DNA from: Nemertoderma westbladi
Taxonomy: Eukaryota > Xenacoelomorpha > Nemertodermatida > Nemertodermatidae
Direction: 5' to 3'
NCBI GenBank assembly: GCA_032718475.1
Contig: JAUCBJ010008093.1
Coordinates: 1 to 64,000, forward strand
Length of the DNA stretch: 64,000 bases
The notes below the pieces were generated by a model that saw nothing but the letters and a program-made list of their open reading frames with translations, searched no databases and was not told the DNA's origin. Of the stretch, positions 33,083 to 43,903 are shown in pieces. A program made the translations under genes and the position numbers. Numbering within the stretch: position 1 is the stretch's first letter; each line of letters starts with the position of its first letter.

Positions 33083-34127
33083 ATGCCTAAAGAACAGGTA
33101 AGTAAACTCAAGTCTCGAACCAATGACAGGAGAGAACAGGTAAGAAAAACTCCTCCTACGTCTCCTAAGAGAATTCAGGTGAGAAAGCCCGAAGAAAGAA
33201 CGAGTGTGCACAATGTTATTCAAAATAAGGTAAGTAACATCAAACCGAAATGTGCGCTATGTGATGGGACCCACCGTTTGAATATGTGTGATGAATTCCT
33301 GAAGAAATCATTAGCGGAGAGACGGGAAGTCATGTGGGATAAGCGGTTGTGTTATAATTGCCTCAGACAAGGACACCAACGGCGAACCTGTTACTCAGAC
33401 ACAAGGTGTGCAAAGTGCGGTGCGAAACATCATATCTTGTTGCACACTGAATTTGAGCGAAACAGCCAGAGTCAGGTAAGTGATTCCGAACTACATGTCC
33501 AATTCAGTGATGTGAACGACACTGACCAAAGTTCTGAGATGGAAGGATTCTATACAGATGAATTCTCCGACGAAGGTGAATCCTGTTACATGATAAATAC
33601 CGCAGTGTATCGAGCACTTACGTATGAAAAAGACACAGACAGCGACCTCACCCTAACCACTTCTGATCGACAACCATCTTGGAAAGCGCCACCTTCCAAT
33701 GTAGGAATCCGAGAATTTCCTGTAGTACAGGTAAGGGTCCACGGACCTAAAAGGAGTTATGTAGTGAACGCCCTCCTTGACAGTAACAGAGAGTACAGGA
33801 ACATTCATCGACAAAGAACTAGCCGAAGACATCTTTGCTGGACAACCCAAGTTCCGAACTAAGCTAAACATGTCAGGAATTATGCAGGTTTGGAAATCTA
33901 CAGTAATAGCGGATTATTATGTAGGTGCGTTGTCCACCCCCCAGGATGAACTAGGAGAACATAGTATAAGGTCAGTAAAAATGGTGGCGATAAAGAACTT
34001 CGCTACCACACAAGTGGAACCTTATAACTGGGATGAGGACGATTTCACCCAGCAGCTGGAAATACCTAGATTCAACACCGATTACCCTGGAGTACAAATA
34101 CTCATCGGTCAAAACGCGCATGAAGCG
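33083..34127 (+). pseudogene. BEL element 2: zinc knuckles and protease, broken
   Basis: This carries CALCDGTHRLNMC, CYNCLRQGHQRRTC and CAKCGAKHHILLH knuckles. The protease motif LLDS is reached at 33,775, and the frame then changes within about 10 bases (33,777-33,800). The rest of the protease domain is in a second frame up to 34,127, where an insertion interrupts it. Seven strong 5' splice-donor words lie between 32,957 and 33,731. Confidence 0.82.
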
Positions 34128-34289
34128 AAGAAGTAATATTTACTGCACCCTCATGGTAACATGATAAACTGTAACAAACTGTAATGTTTACCACCATGTA
34201 TGTATATAGCATAAAGTGATTTCCTCTCATGAGAGCCCATTGTTATAGATGTGTACATACAGGTCCCATATAATTACGCGCATGAAGCG
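34128..34289 (+). mobile_element. Short insertion with a 14-bp flanking duplication
   Basis: ACGCGCATGAAGCG occurs at 34,114-34,127 and again at 34,276-34,289, enclosing 148 bases without coding sense. The BEL reading frame resumes directly after the second copy. A 14-bp target duplication fits retroposition by a LINE machinery, but there is no poly-A tail and I do not recognise the insert. Confidence 0.65.
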
Positions 34290-35752
34290 CTCGAGACATT
34301 GGAGAAACGGCCCGCTCAACCGCAACCACTACAAGCTTATGCGGGAAGAACTAGAGTGGGTTGGTACTTTACTGGCCCTTCCCGCAGAACTCTCATGGAA
34401 AGATTACCGAAAGACCAAGTATGTCAAGTGAGAGAATGGGAAATCGAGGGCAGTGAGTTAGATGATCTAACTGAGGGAACACCATACTCCTCAGATAATG
34501 ACGATGTCCACCAACTTTTCGATGAGGAGAATACCATCGATCTCCTTAAGGAAAACGAGACTTGGCAAAACCAAGTGAACTTATGTCAGCTCCTTCTTCC
34601 ATCAGAACGAGACGACTATAACGACGAACTTAATGACGTCATTGAACGATATAATGCCAAGACTCGGGATGAACATGCCGTACGATTCTTTACTCAAGAG
34701 GCTGTAGAGCCCAATTCCTACGATAAGGCCCTATCGGTAGAAGAAGAAAGAGCCAAGCAGATCGAAGAGACAACTACACGTTTTCTTAAAGATCAAGGTA
34801 GATATGAAATCGGTCTACCTTTCCGAAAGCGAGAACCAAAGTTCATAAACAACAGACCCTTGGCGGAGAAAAGAATTGCTCAACTAATATCGACGTCTTA
34901 CGGCAAATTCTTCAGCTAAAGAAATGTAGCAGACGCAGTTGAAGAAATTTATTAACAAAGGATATGCGGAGCGAGTACCGGAAGGAACACCTATAACTGA
35001 GAGAACGTATTATTTAACACATCATTACGTTCCCAAACCCGGTAAACCTCATGAGGTACGAGTGGTGTTTGACGGCTCCGCCCTTTACATGGGCCAATCC
35101 CTTAATTCCGAGTTGTTACCAGGACCCAACTTACTCCAATCCTTGTTGGGAATACTCTTAAGATTACGACAATATTCAATCGCTTTCGCCTCCGATATAG
35201 AAGGCATGTTCTTACAAGTCAAGGCACTGGATAGGGATCGAGATAGCCTACGATTTCTGTGGTGGCCTGAAGGAGACCTCAACCAGAAACCGGTGGAATA
35301 TTGGATGACCATCCAGGCTTTTGGGATAATCACGAGCCCTTCAAACGCCTGTTCAGTGGTGCGCACCACTGCTGATGACAACCGGGAAGCCTTCTCTAAA
35401 GAGGTGATCGACAACATCAAACGGGATATATACATGGACGACAATTTAAAGTCCCTTCCATCAGTCGAAGAAGCCATTGACGTCGCCAAAGGAACGGTAG
35501 AGTGCTTAAAAAGAGGTGGATTTCGATTAACTAAATTCACCAGCAACTCCCGTGAGTTTCTGGAATCGATCCCGGTAGAAGATCGAGGAGCGAAAGACCT
35601 AGACCTAATCAAAGATGATCTTCCAGAAACCAAGACACTTGGTTTGAAATGGGACACAGAGAGAGATATCCTGTTTTTCCAGCTAAAACAGCGAGATAAT
35701 CCAGTTCGGACTAAATGGATTTGTTTAAGTATCCTGAGCACTTATTTCGATC
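34290..35752 (+). pseudogene. BEL element 2: protease-RT linker and reverse transcriptase
   Basis: One frame covers the linker to 34,919, and a second (34,939-35,760) holds the reverse transcriptase with FASDIEGMFLQV and YMDD. A small frame error lies near 34,915. The RT is cut at 35,752 by a foldback insertion and resumes at 36,003. Confidence 0.85.
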
Positions 35753-35993
35753 GGATGTAGGACAATTCGGTCCCGGACAATTCGGTCCCGGACAATTCGG
35801 TCCGGACAATTCGGTCCCGGACAATTCGGTCCCGGACAATTCGGTCCCAAAACACTAAATAAATGGGACCGAATTGTCCGGGACCGAATTGTCCTAGGAC
35901 CGAATTGTCCTAGGACCGAATTGTCCGGGACCGAATTGTCCGGGACCGAATTGTCCGGGACCGAATTGTCCGGGACCGAATTGTCCTGCTTCC
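35753..35993. mobile_element. Foldback (FB-like) element with a 9-bp target duplication
   Basis: The element is flanked by ATTTCGATC at 35,744-35,752 and 35,994-36,002. Its ends GGATGTAGGACAATTCGG and (inverse) GGAAGCAGGACAATTCGG match. The left arm is six tandem copies of a 14-15-bp GGACAATTCGGTCCC unit and the right arm is eight inverted copies, around a 17-base centre. Inverted arms built from tandem repeats plus a 9-bp duplication are the hallmarks of Drosophila FB elements. Many MULEs also make 9-bp duplications. Confidence 0.85.
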
Positions 35994-36002
35994 ATTTCGA
36001 TC

Positions 36003-37785
36003 CATTGGGATTTATTAGCCCAGTTATATTGATTGCTCGGAGTTTAGTACAACAAATGTGGCTTGAAAACCACTCATGGGACGATCCACTTAAGGGAGAA
36101 TTATTAAAGAAGTGAATGAAATGGGAAGATTCTCTACCAGCCATCGAGAACTTTATAATTTCCCGTTCATATTTTGGTCATGTTCTCCCTACGTATTCCT
36201 ATCAACTCCATGTGTTTGGAGACGCCAGCGATATGGGAATAGGTATAGTAGCCTACCTAAGAGTGGAAACTCCGGATGGAATCAAAGTCGCCTTGGTTAC
36301 CTCTAAGGCATTGATAAACAACAAGTTGAAATTCCTCGAGCGGAGTTAAAAGCGGCTCTATATGCTACAGCCATCGGCCGGAATGTAACAGAACAGATCG
36401 ATTATCCGTTGGAGAAAACTGTCTATTGGACCGATGCTTTACTCGTGTTGGAGTATATAACCAATGAAGTCTGTCAGTTCAGCGTCTTCGTTACCAACAG
36501 AGTAGCCATTATACTTAGTCGCACGAAGATGGATCAATGGAGACATTGCCCCGGAACGATTAATCCAGCAGACATCGCCTCCAGGGGAGCAACTCCACAA
36601 GAACTGATAGATACTCCAGACTGGTTAGGTGGACCCGACTTCCTCTACAAAGAAGAAGAAGAATGGCCTCCTCATCTTACTACGGCAGAGATTAGACAGG
36701 CCAAGGGAGCGGAGAAAGTCAAACCTAAAACTCGGGCGAGTAAATCGAAGTTATTTAAACCTATGGTAGATCTGTCTGTACTACATACTTCCGGAGACGA
36801 CGCTTTGGATCAGAAACCCACAGCCACAAATAAGTCTATAGTGGAAATCCGTGAGAAGGATTGGAAATCTGGAATACCAGACGTCTCGCAAGGACTCTCA
36901 CCTCTCCTGCAGAGAGCGATACATCACTACAGTTCCTGGAATCGGCTCTGGAAGGCCGTTACATATTTAAGACGATGTTTTCATCATCACTACTCCGGGA
37001 CGAAGACCAATAGTGATACTGCTCCACTGACATCTGTGCAGGTCCATGTTGTTAAAGATCTTCCCAAATATAAGATATCCGACAGGTTTCTGAAGGAGAA
37101 GATCAGTTATCAGGAGCATGAAGAAACCAACAAGCAGATGTTGAGACTCCTGCAATGCTATGAGGATTCCGATAAGTATTTCCTGTTGTTGAGAAATCCA
37201 CAGATGCGCTTAAGGGATCGTTTCTCTAGCACAATGATAGATGGGTTGATACGTGTTGGAGGAAGATTAACGAATGCTCCATTATCCTTTGACACTAAGT
37301 TTCCCATACTCATTAGAAATCTTGAAATACAAGTCAAGATGATGATTGTAGATGTTCACAGCAAACTTTATCATGCTGGTAGAGAACGAGTTCTTAGCAA
37401 AATTCGAACTCGCTATTATTTTTATAAACCCCGTAGAGCTCTGAACCAAGTTCTTAGGAACTGCATACCCTGTAGGAAAGCATTCAGTAGGCCTTTAACA
37501 CAGCGAGAGGCAGAATTACCTAGGGAACGAGAAAGCTTCTATGAACCACCCTTTACTAATACCGGTGTAGATTTATTTGGCCCTATTGAAGTATATCGTG
37601 CGAGGACTATAGTCAAGAGATGGTGTGTCATCTTTGTTTGTATGACTTGTAGAGCTATCCATCTCGATATGGTGAACGATTTATCTACCAACAGCTTCCT
37701 ATTAAGCTTACGACGACAGATCGCTCGCTTTGGAACTAGTAACACGATGAGATCTGATAAGGGAACGAACTTCATTGGTGCCAAC
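36003..37785 (+). pseudogene. BEL element 2: RT end, RNase H, integrase N-terminal half
   Basis: After the foldback the frame resumes at the FDPLGFISPVIL block. A TGA at 36,113 stops it where neighbouring sequence predicts Trp. RNase H motifs follow (FGDASDMG; a frameshift near 36,340; YWTDALLVL; PADIASRG). The integrase zinc domain and the first catalytic residue (NTGVDLFGP) are present. The second (MRSDKGTNFIGA) is cut just after it by the hAT-like insertion. Confidence 0.87.
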
Positions 37786-39351
37786 TAGGGTTCAACAGAA
37801 GCCACTTTATGTGGCCGAACCGAACCGAACCGAAGCAGGGCCAACTTCGGGCCGAACCGAACCGAATCCAAACCGAAGTTCAGAAAGTTAGCAAGTTATG
37901 GTCATAAATTCGTATTTACGTCACTATACTGGCTGACTGGCAGTGGCAGACTGGCACCTATTTGGTCTGCGGACTTAGCGAGAAAGCTATGATTAATGAA
38001 AAAAATAAATACTACAAAATAAAAATGGCAATATTTACATTTCTGTACATTACTAACCTAAACTACTGTATACTTACCGTACTGTATGCATGCACTTACT
38101 GTATGCACCACATTTTCACCCGTAGTAAGCCGTACAGTAGTGATATCAAATTTAGAAAACCTCACTAAAAGTACAGGTAGTCTTTGTAATACTATTTATA
38201 TGAGGTAGTAGGTATATTTGGTATTATGTATCAAACAGTCAAAGTTATGATTAATTAAAAAATAGGGTACTACAAAGTAAAATGGCAATATTTAGCCTAA
38301 CCTAAACTACTGTATAGGTAATTAAGCTAATTTTGAAACTACCCAAGTAATCTGGAAACAATTAAAAAAATAATGCCATTTAAATGGAAGTTCAGTCCAA
38401 AATTAAGGGTGTAAACGTTAAGTAGACAGTGGTGCAGACACCTGGTGCGGCCAGTGGTGCAGACACTGGTGCAGACAGTGGTGCAGACACCAGGTGCAGA
38501 CACGTGGTGTCAGACAGTGGTGCAGACACCTGGTGAAAATACTGAAATACCAGAGTACCACAAAACATAATACCACCAGGCACTATTATATTACTGTATT
38601 ATATTTTATCATAGACTTTATTATCATTTATTATCATAGCACATTAAGTTATTGTCTCATGCTGGGGATATACATTCACTAACTACAGTAAGGTCTCAGG
38701 AATTCTTAGCCCGCGAGTATTCTTAGCCTGCGAGTATTCTTGGCCCTTGGGTATTCTTAGCCCGCAAAACAATAACGTTTATTGTTTTGGTTCCCCCAAT
38801 ACTCCTCTGAAACCTGCTCCTTTACTAAACTGCTTCTTTACTAACCTGCTCGCCCCTTTACTGTCTGCACCAGTGTCTGCACCACTGCCTGCACCACTGT
38901 CTGCACCACTGTCTGCACCAGTGTCTGCACCACTGTCTGCACCAGGTGTCTGCACCACATGTCTGCACCAGTGTCTGCACCACTGTCTGCACCAATGTCT
39001 GCACCACTGTCTGCACCAGTGCGTGCACCACTGTCTGCACCAGGTGTCTGCACCACTGTCTGCACCAGGTATCTGCACCACTGTCTGCATCACTGTCTGC
39101 ACCACTGTCTGCTCTGCACCAGTGTCTGCTTAACGTTTACACTCCAAAATTAATTAGTACAATGATGGACAGATTGATTAGTCTTACTGTCTTCTGGTCT
39201 TAGCTCAATCAGTCAATGTAGCCTAATACTTGGAATATTTAGCAAAGTTTGCTCCGGGCTTCTGCAGTATCAATTGCAGAAGCCGAACCGAACCGAAATT
39301 TCCAAACTTCGGCCCGAACCGAACCGAAGCCGAAGCTTCTGTTGAGCCCTA
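37786..39351. mobile_element. Non-autonomous hAT-like element inside BEL integrase
   Basis: The 8-bp duplication GTGCCAAC flanks it at 37,778-37,785 and 39,352-39,359. Its ends are TAGGGTTCAACAGAAGC and the inverse of TAGGGCTCAACAGAAGC, in the TAGGG style of hAT. The subterminal regions carry GAACC repeats (AACCGAACCGAA). There is no transposase ORF. The matching place in BEL element 3 (about 47,725) is uninterrupted, which gives the empty site. Confidence 0.9.
38399..39155. repeat. Nested palindrome with GTCTGCACCA repeats
   Basis: GTGTAAACGTTAAG near 38,409 and its inverse CTTAACGTTTACAC near 39,128 bound arms made of tandem GTCTGCACCA(C/G)T units. The right arm (38,865-39,125) has roughly 25 units and the left arm fewer. 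It appears to be a separate foldback within the hAT-like element. Confidence 0.7.
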
Positions 39352-40072
39352 GTGCCAACAATGAAATCAAAGCTTACGTCAAGGATTGGAACCAAAGACA
39401 GGTGGACGATCAGCTAAGGGTAACAGCGTCTAGCTGGACCTTCAACGCCGCCGACGCCCCTTGGTGGGGAGGAAGTTGGGAGAGATTAATCAGGAGCGTG
39501 AAGACCGCATTTCACTTTATAGTGTCGTACCGCTTATGCCAGTCTCATCGAGTCCCGATTCCCTGGAAGCGCTAACACCCGCGCACTTCCTACTGAAGAA
39601 ACCTGTAGCCATGCTCCCACAATCGGAAATCACAGACGGAGACGAATACTGCCGGCAAACTTGGCAACTTATGCAGTTGTTATCCCGTCGTTTCGCTGAC
39701 CATTTCGAAAAACATTATCTGCCCACGCTACAACTTCGAACTAAGTGGTTTGCGCAGCAAGAAAACGTCAGCGCTGGAGACATGGTCCTTATTGTGGATT
39801 CAGATCTTCCACGTAAGCGGTGGCAGACAGGTCGTATCATCGAGACTCACATCTCGGATGACGGTTTGGTGCGATCGGTAGAACTCGTTGTCATGCGACG
39901 TAACTTCAAGAAACCGGGAATTGTCTTCGAGACACAGCAGCTCAATCGCCCAGTTGGTCGTTTATGTTTACTGGAAAGAGACAGAGAACTCTCCGGAAAC
40001 TATGGAAGAGAAGATACTCTTCCCACGACCACCTCCCTAATCCAACAAACATCTAGGGACTCCCCAGCTTAG
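39352..40072 (+). pseudogene. BEL element 2: integrase C-terminal half
   Basis: The frame continues after the insertion with the catalytic Glu block WWGGSWERLIRS. A net 70-base loss relative to element 3, near 39,525, shifts it into another frame that runs to the stop at 40,072. That frame holds the DUF5641-like end with KHYLPTLQLRTKW and VSAGDMVLIVD. Confidence 0.87.
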
Positions 40073-41705
40073 TAGCGTATGGAATGGGTGTGTGACCATA
40101 TTATTTTATATTCTTATCATTTTATATTTATGTATGTATTATTATGTAATTTTATTATAATCATTTTCTTTAATTTTATTTAGTAGAATGTTATTTTAGC
40201 GATTATTTAGTAGATTAGTGCAATATATATTCTCGTTTATTACTTAATTACTTATATATTATATATTTAGTGCGACGGCGAGAAATAATTCTTTTTCTCT
40301 TTCCTTACTGTCCGTATTACATTACAAATACGTAACTACAGTAATATGAAATATCCGTACTTATTAAAGTACAATAAAGCTCCTACTATATTCAAGTATT
40401 ATTGGTAAAGTAGAGTATTAGGAATGCAAAATTCAGATCCTCGTGTCTCGGCTAAACAAGCTCTGGGTAGACCTTGGAAACGACTTGCCTCTTCTCACTG
40501 ACATTGCTTCGTGCGATATTGCTCTCATACCGTATATTAAATAATACATATAGTAGCGTGATGTCCCTTTAACAGTAGCGTACAACGCAAAATAAATCTG
40601 TTAAACCCTTTGACCATCTGTAATTCTAGTCGATTAAGATATCGCGGCACCCACCGATATACTTAAAAGACAAAATTCTAGAATCAATGGTTAACGTCCC
40701 CAGACATGTTCTGGAATAAACCGGTGCCCATCCTAAATATTAATTATTAATATTTACAAAATCTGTCAAATTTTAGATCCTTTAAAATTCTAGTCTATTA
40801 AGATATCGTAGCACTTACCGATATTCTTAAAAAGACCAATTTCCTAGAATCAAGGATCCTAGTCCCCAGACATGTTCTGGAATAAAATTGTGTCTATTTA
40901 ATATTAAATAATAAAATTTACGGGAATAAATTTAAATTCATATTTAATGAATTTGATAAATTGTCATTTTTATACAATTTATAACATTCTCAAAATTCCA
41001 TTAATTAATAGATCATGGGAGCGGAGGTTCACCCTATTAAGTGTATTAGTGTGCGAGAATCTCTGATATATAGTAAATAGCCGATAAAATTCATAAAATC
41101 ATGTATAAAGAGGAATATTGACAATTAAAGAATTACTATTAAATAGCATCCCAGATCTGTATGCATGAGAATTACCCTAATTCTACCGCTAGCTTTCCAT
41201 AATGTCACCATGGCAACAACCACGCTAGAATTAGAAGTGAGTTTAAAGAACAATAAAGGCTTGCCCCATTGAATAGCATAAGGAATAAATAGCACACTGC
41301 TAGTATCCAAAGATACCCAATAATAACGTGACATTCTGGAAGGCACTTGACTAACGTACAAATGGCCCGAATGTGTGAGGTTTGTGACAGTTGTGTGGAA
41401 TTTGTGCGTTTATAGGTGAATGTTACTACTAAAGTGTGTTTACAGTAGCGAGTCGCAATTGTGAAAGTAGCCCTAACTCTCCAGTAAGAACCTGAAGTAA
41501 ATCTAAGCCTTTGGGACGGACGGTGGAGTGACTCGCGCTGGTTGTTGTGGTCGTTGTGCAGCTACTACGTTGGCGATAGGCACATCGGCGAAAGTACACC
41601 AGCGCTGAGGATCTTGCGCTGTCCGGGGGCCGAGAGGGGTAGGCAGCGACGCCCGCTAGCCTAAATATCAACTCATTATAATATTGATAAACTCATATAG
41701 CAGCT
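40073..41705. other. AT-rich tail after BEL element 2
   Basis: No gene. The whole stretch is mirrored at 45,311-46,933. A block of about 175 bp, with AATTCTAGTC.ATTAAGATATCG and CCCCAGACATGTTCTGGAATAAA, is present twice in tandem (about 40,620-40,915). GCGACGGCGAGAAATAATT near 40,272 is also kept in both arms. It could be the element's 3' untranslated region or LTR, but I found no 5' copy near 30,000. Confidence 0.55.
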
Positions 41706-42543
41706 ATGACTCAGTTGATAGAAGATGATCTTGGTATCAGGGAGAAATATACTCTACCGTTGCAAGCGTTTGTTGATAGCTTGATACGCAGCGACGCTAG
41801 TCCAACTACTATGGAGGACGATGGTCGTTATATCGAACCGCCGATGTCCCAGGAGCAACTTACGCGTGAATTGGACTATCGAAAATTCACTGCTAGCTAT
41901 ACGCATTGTAATGGTACGTATATGGACTTCTTAACTACTGGCCATCCTATCGATTTATACGATACGGACGATATCGACACTGAAAGGGAAATGGTCCTGT
42001 TTAAATATCATACCCAGCGGAGTCGGAACGATAAATTGAGAATCGAATGCGAAAAGTCTATTCGAAATCGACTCGAAAGAGAAGACGTTAAAGAACCGGA
42101 TAAACGCGGTAACTCCAACGTATATTTGGAATTCTTGAGAGAAACATTGTAAAACCGAATAAATATCACCCGCGTTTCCCATACAAGACGTGCGTCTTTG
42201 GTATTATTGCAATGAATGCCCAAGACCCAACCAACAAACGGAAAGACATAAACATCCGTAGAGACGTTGCTTTAAACACGGTTTTACTCGCTATATTTAC
42301 GGGAGTTTCGAGCGAAACTTGTTCGATGTATCATCTACGCTCGCTCGATTCATACAATCCTTAAATAAACCTATGATCAGAGTTCCGGAATACTCGGTCA
42401 GACCTCCTCATTCCCTAGTTAGACCTCAGACTCTTGATCCTAATAGCATCATGGATCCTCCCGAACTGTACTCACTGTTCAAAGATCTAGTGCTACCTGA
42501 ACAGTTAGTCGGTGGCACTGTACGCGCTTTTGAAGACCTTTAG
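41706..42543 (+). pseudogene. Unrecognised ORF family, left-arm copy (broken)
   Basis: The first frame (41,706-42,152, 148 codons) begins MTQLIEDDLGIREKYTLPLQ and is 80% or more like the minus ORF at 45,310 as far as the IRNRL motif. A second frame holds a Cys/His-rich piece (YYCNECPRP ... RRCFKHG, with one TAG) and ends at 42,543 with a Pro-rich tail (RPPHSLVRPQ). The tail resembles part of the right-arm protein (KPWRFLTAYGPP). I do not recognise the family. It lies 1.6 kb after BEL pol in both arms, so it may be an accessory gene of the element or a separate element. It does not look like an envelope protein: no signal peptide or membrane segment is visible. Confidence 0.6.
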
Positions 42544-42558
42544 CAGTTTAACCTGCCA

Positions 42559-43649
42559 AAATTTAGATGTCTTTTGATTTATAAATATACTTTAGAAGAT
42601 GACAAATATTTAATACCAATAAACACAACATTAGCAGAAGCCAGCCTAGTGCGCGTCCATTCACCCGCTGGATAATCCCGGGAGACTGGATTCTGTCGGC
42701 TTAGATTATTATTGCAGTGAAGCTTATTGTACTGTATTATTCGATTGATCGTTAATAATTAATTTCTGACTAATATTATTCACTTTCGGGAAATATTAAC
42801 AGTTCCTTTAGGACGTGGCGCTCTATCTAAGTAAACAGAGATATGACTTATACTAATCACAACGGTAAGTCGGTAAGGCTTATGATTCACGTATGAGGCG
42901 CATTCTTTAGGAAATGCTTAGTTATCAATCACAATCATGCACACTACCGGTAACACACAATACTGCCCACTAATTTGCCGACCGTCAATGATTTTTATCA
43001 TATATAAAGAGAACAGCAACGGACCAATGTAGTGCTTATCAAATAGCATTAAATTCACTACAAACCACAACAATATAAGTCGCAATCGCTATATATAACC
43101 CGTCTCTCTAACCTGTAGTGTATCAAGAAAATTGGGAAATTTGGGTTCTTTAGATATGTTCTCCAAATAATATTCAACCAAAACACAACAGTAAACAGCA
43201 TTAAGACGGTAAGTTAAGATATGATATGACAAGATGTGAACAAAGTATTGTTATGCATTGATATGAATCGATAACAGTCATACGCTCTATAATTTAAGCC
43301 TACTAATGTTTCTTCTAAAGTATGAAAACGAATTGACTCTAGAGCCGTTGTTCCTGGCCTAGATAGCAACAACACAAAGTATCAAGTAAAAACAGTAAGA
43401 CTGAACACTCTCCTTATGATCGGCCGAAAAGCTACACGTCGACAGGAAAAATCGCTCTGATTGGCTCAAGCCAAACAAAGAACCATGCGTCCAATGGCTG
43501 TTTCCATGTCAGCAACCAGCTGTTAGATGTCGTAATATGAATCATCACGGCTAAGCTGTGAAAGGTATTTGGTGCATTGCAGGTTTTTTGCCTTACCATG
43601 TCCGCTAAAACACGTATATAGCAGAATGACTTTTATGTCCGTTAAAACA
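42559..43649 (-). mobile_element. LTR-like repeat, copy 3
   Basis: A 1091-bp inverted copy of the sequence at 26,673-27,765, with the same start TGTTTTAACGGACAT and the same following TGGCAGGTTAAACTG. The CCAATCAGAGC box is kept (minus, about 43,455). It lies downstream of the right-arm ORF in the same orientation as BEL element 3, so it may be that element's 3' LTR. Against this, the sequence after it matches the sequence after copy 2. Confidence 0.6.
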
Positions 43650-43903
43650 CCTGTAACGGTACCTTGCGGGCGAGGGGAATATATGTACAGTTAGAGAACC
43701 TTTTTAGAGTATTCCAGCGCCTGGGGGGAAACTGGATTGCGAAGCAAAAAGGGGCCAGTTATATCCCACAGAAGCTTTTACACCGCTCCCAGAAAATGGG
43801 ATTTGAGTCTATAAAATATACAAAATCACAGTTTCTAATATACGTAAATACTCTAAACAGTTAGTCTTTCTTGCGCGGACGGTGTTTACGCAGTTTTTTA
43901 AAG

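Noticed and set aside
38747-39133. Cys/His-rich ORFs such as repeated CLHHCLHQ and SAPLSAPV
   Set aside because: All six frames of the GTCTGCACCA array are open. They are repeat artefacts inside the hAT-like element.
41955-42223. Minus-strand ORFs over the unknown left-arm ORF
   Set aside because: They are complements of a frame that is conserved on the other strand in the mirrored copy.
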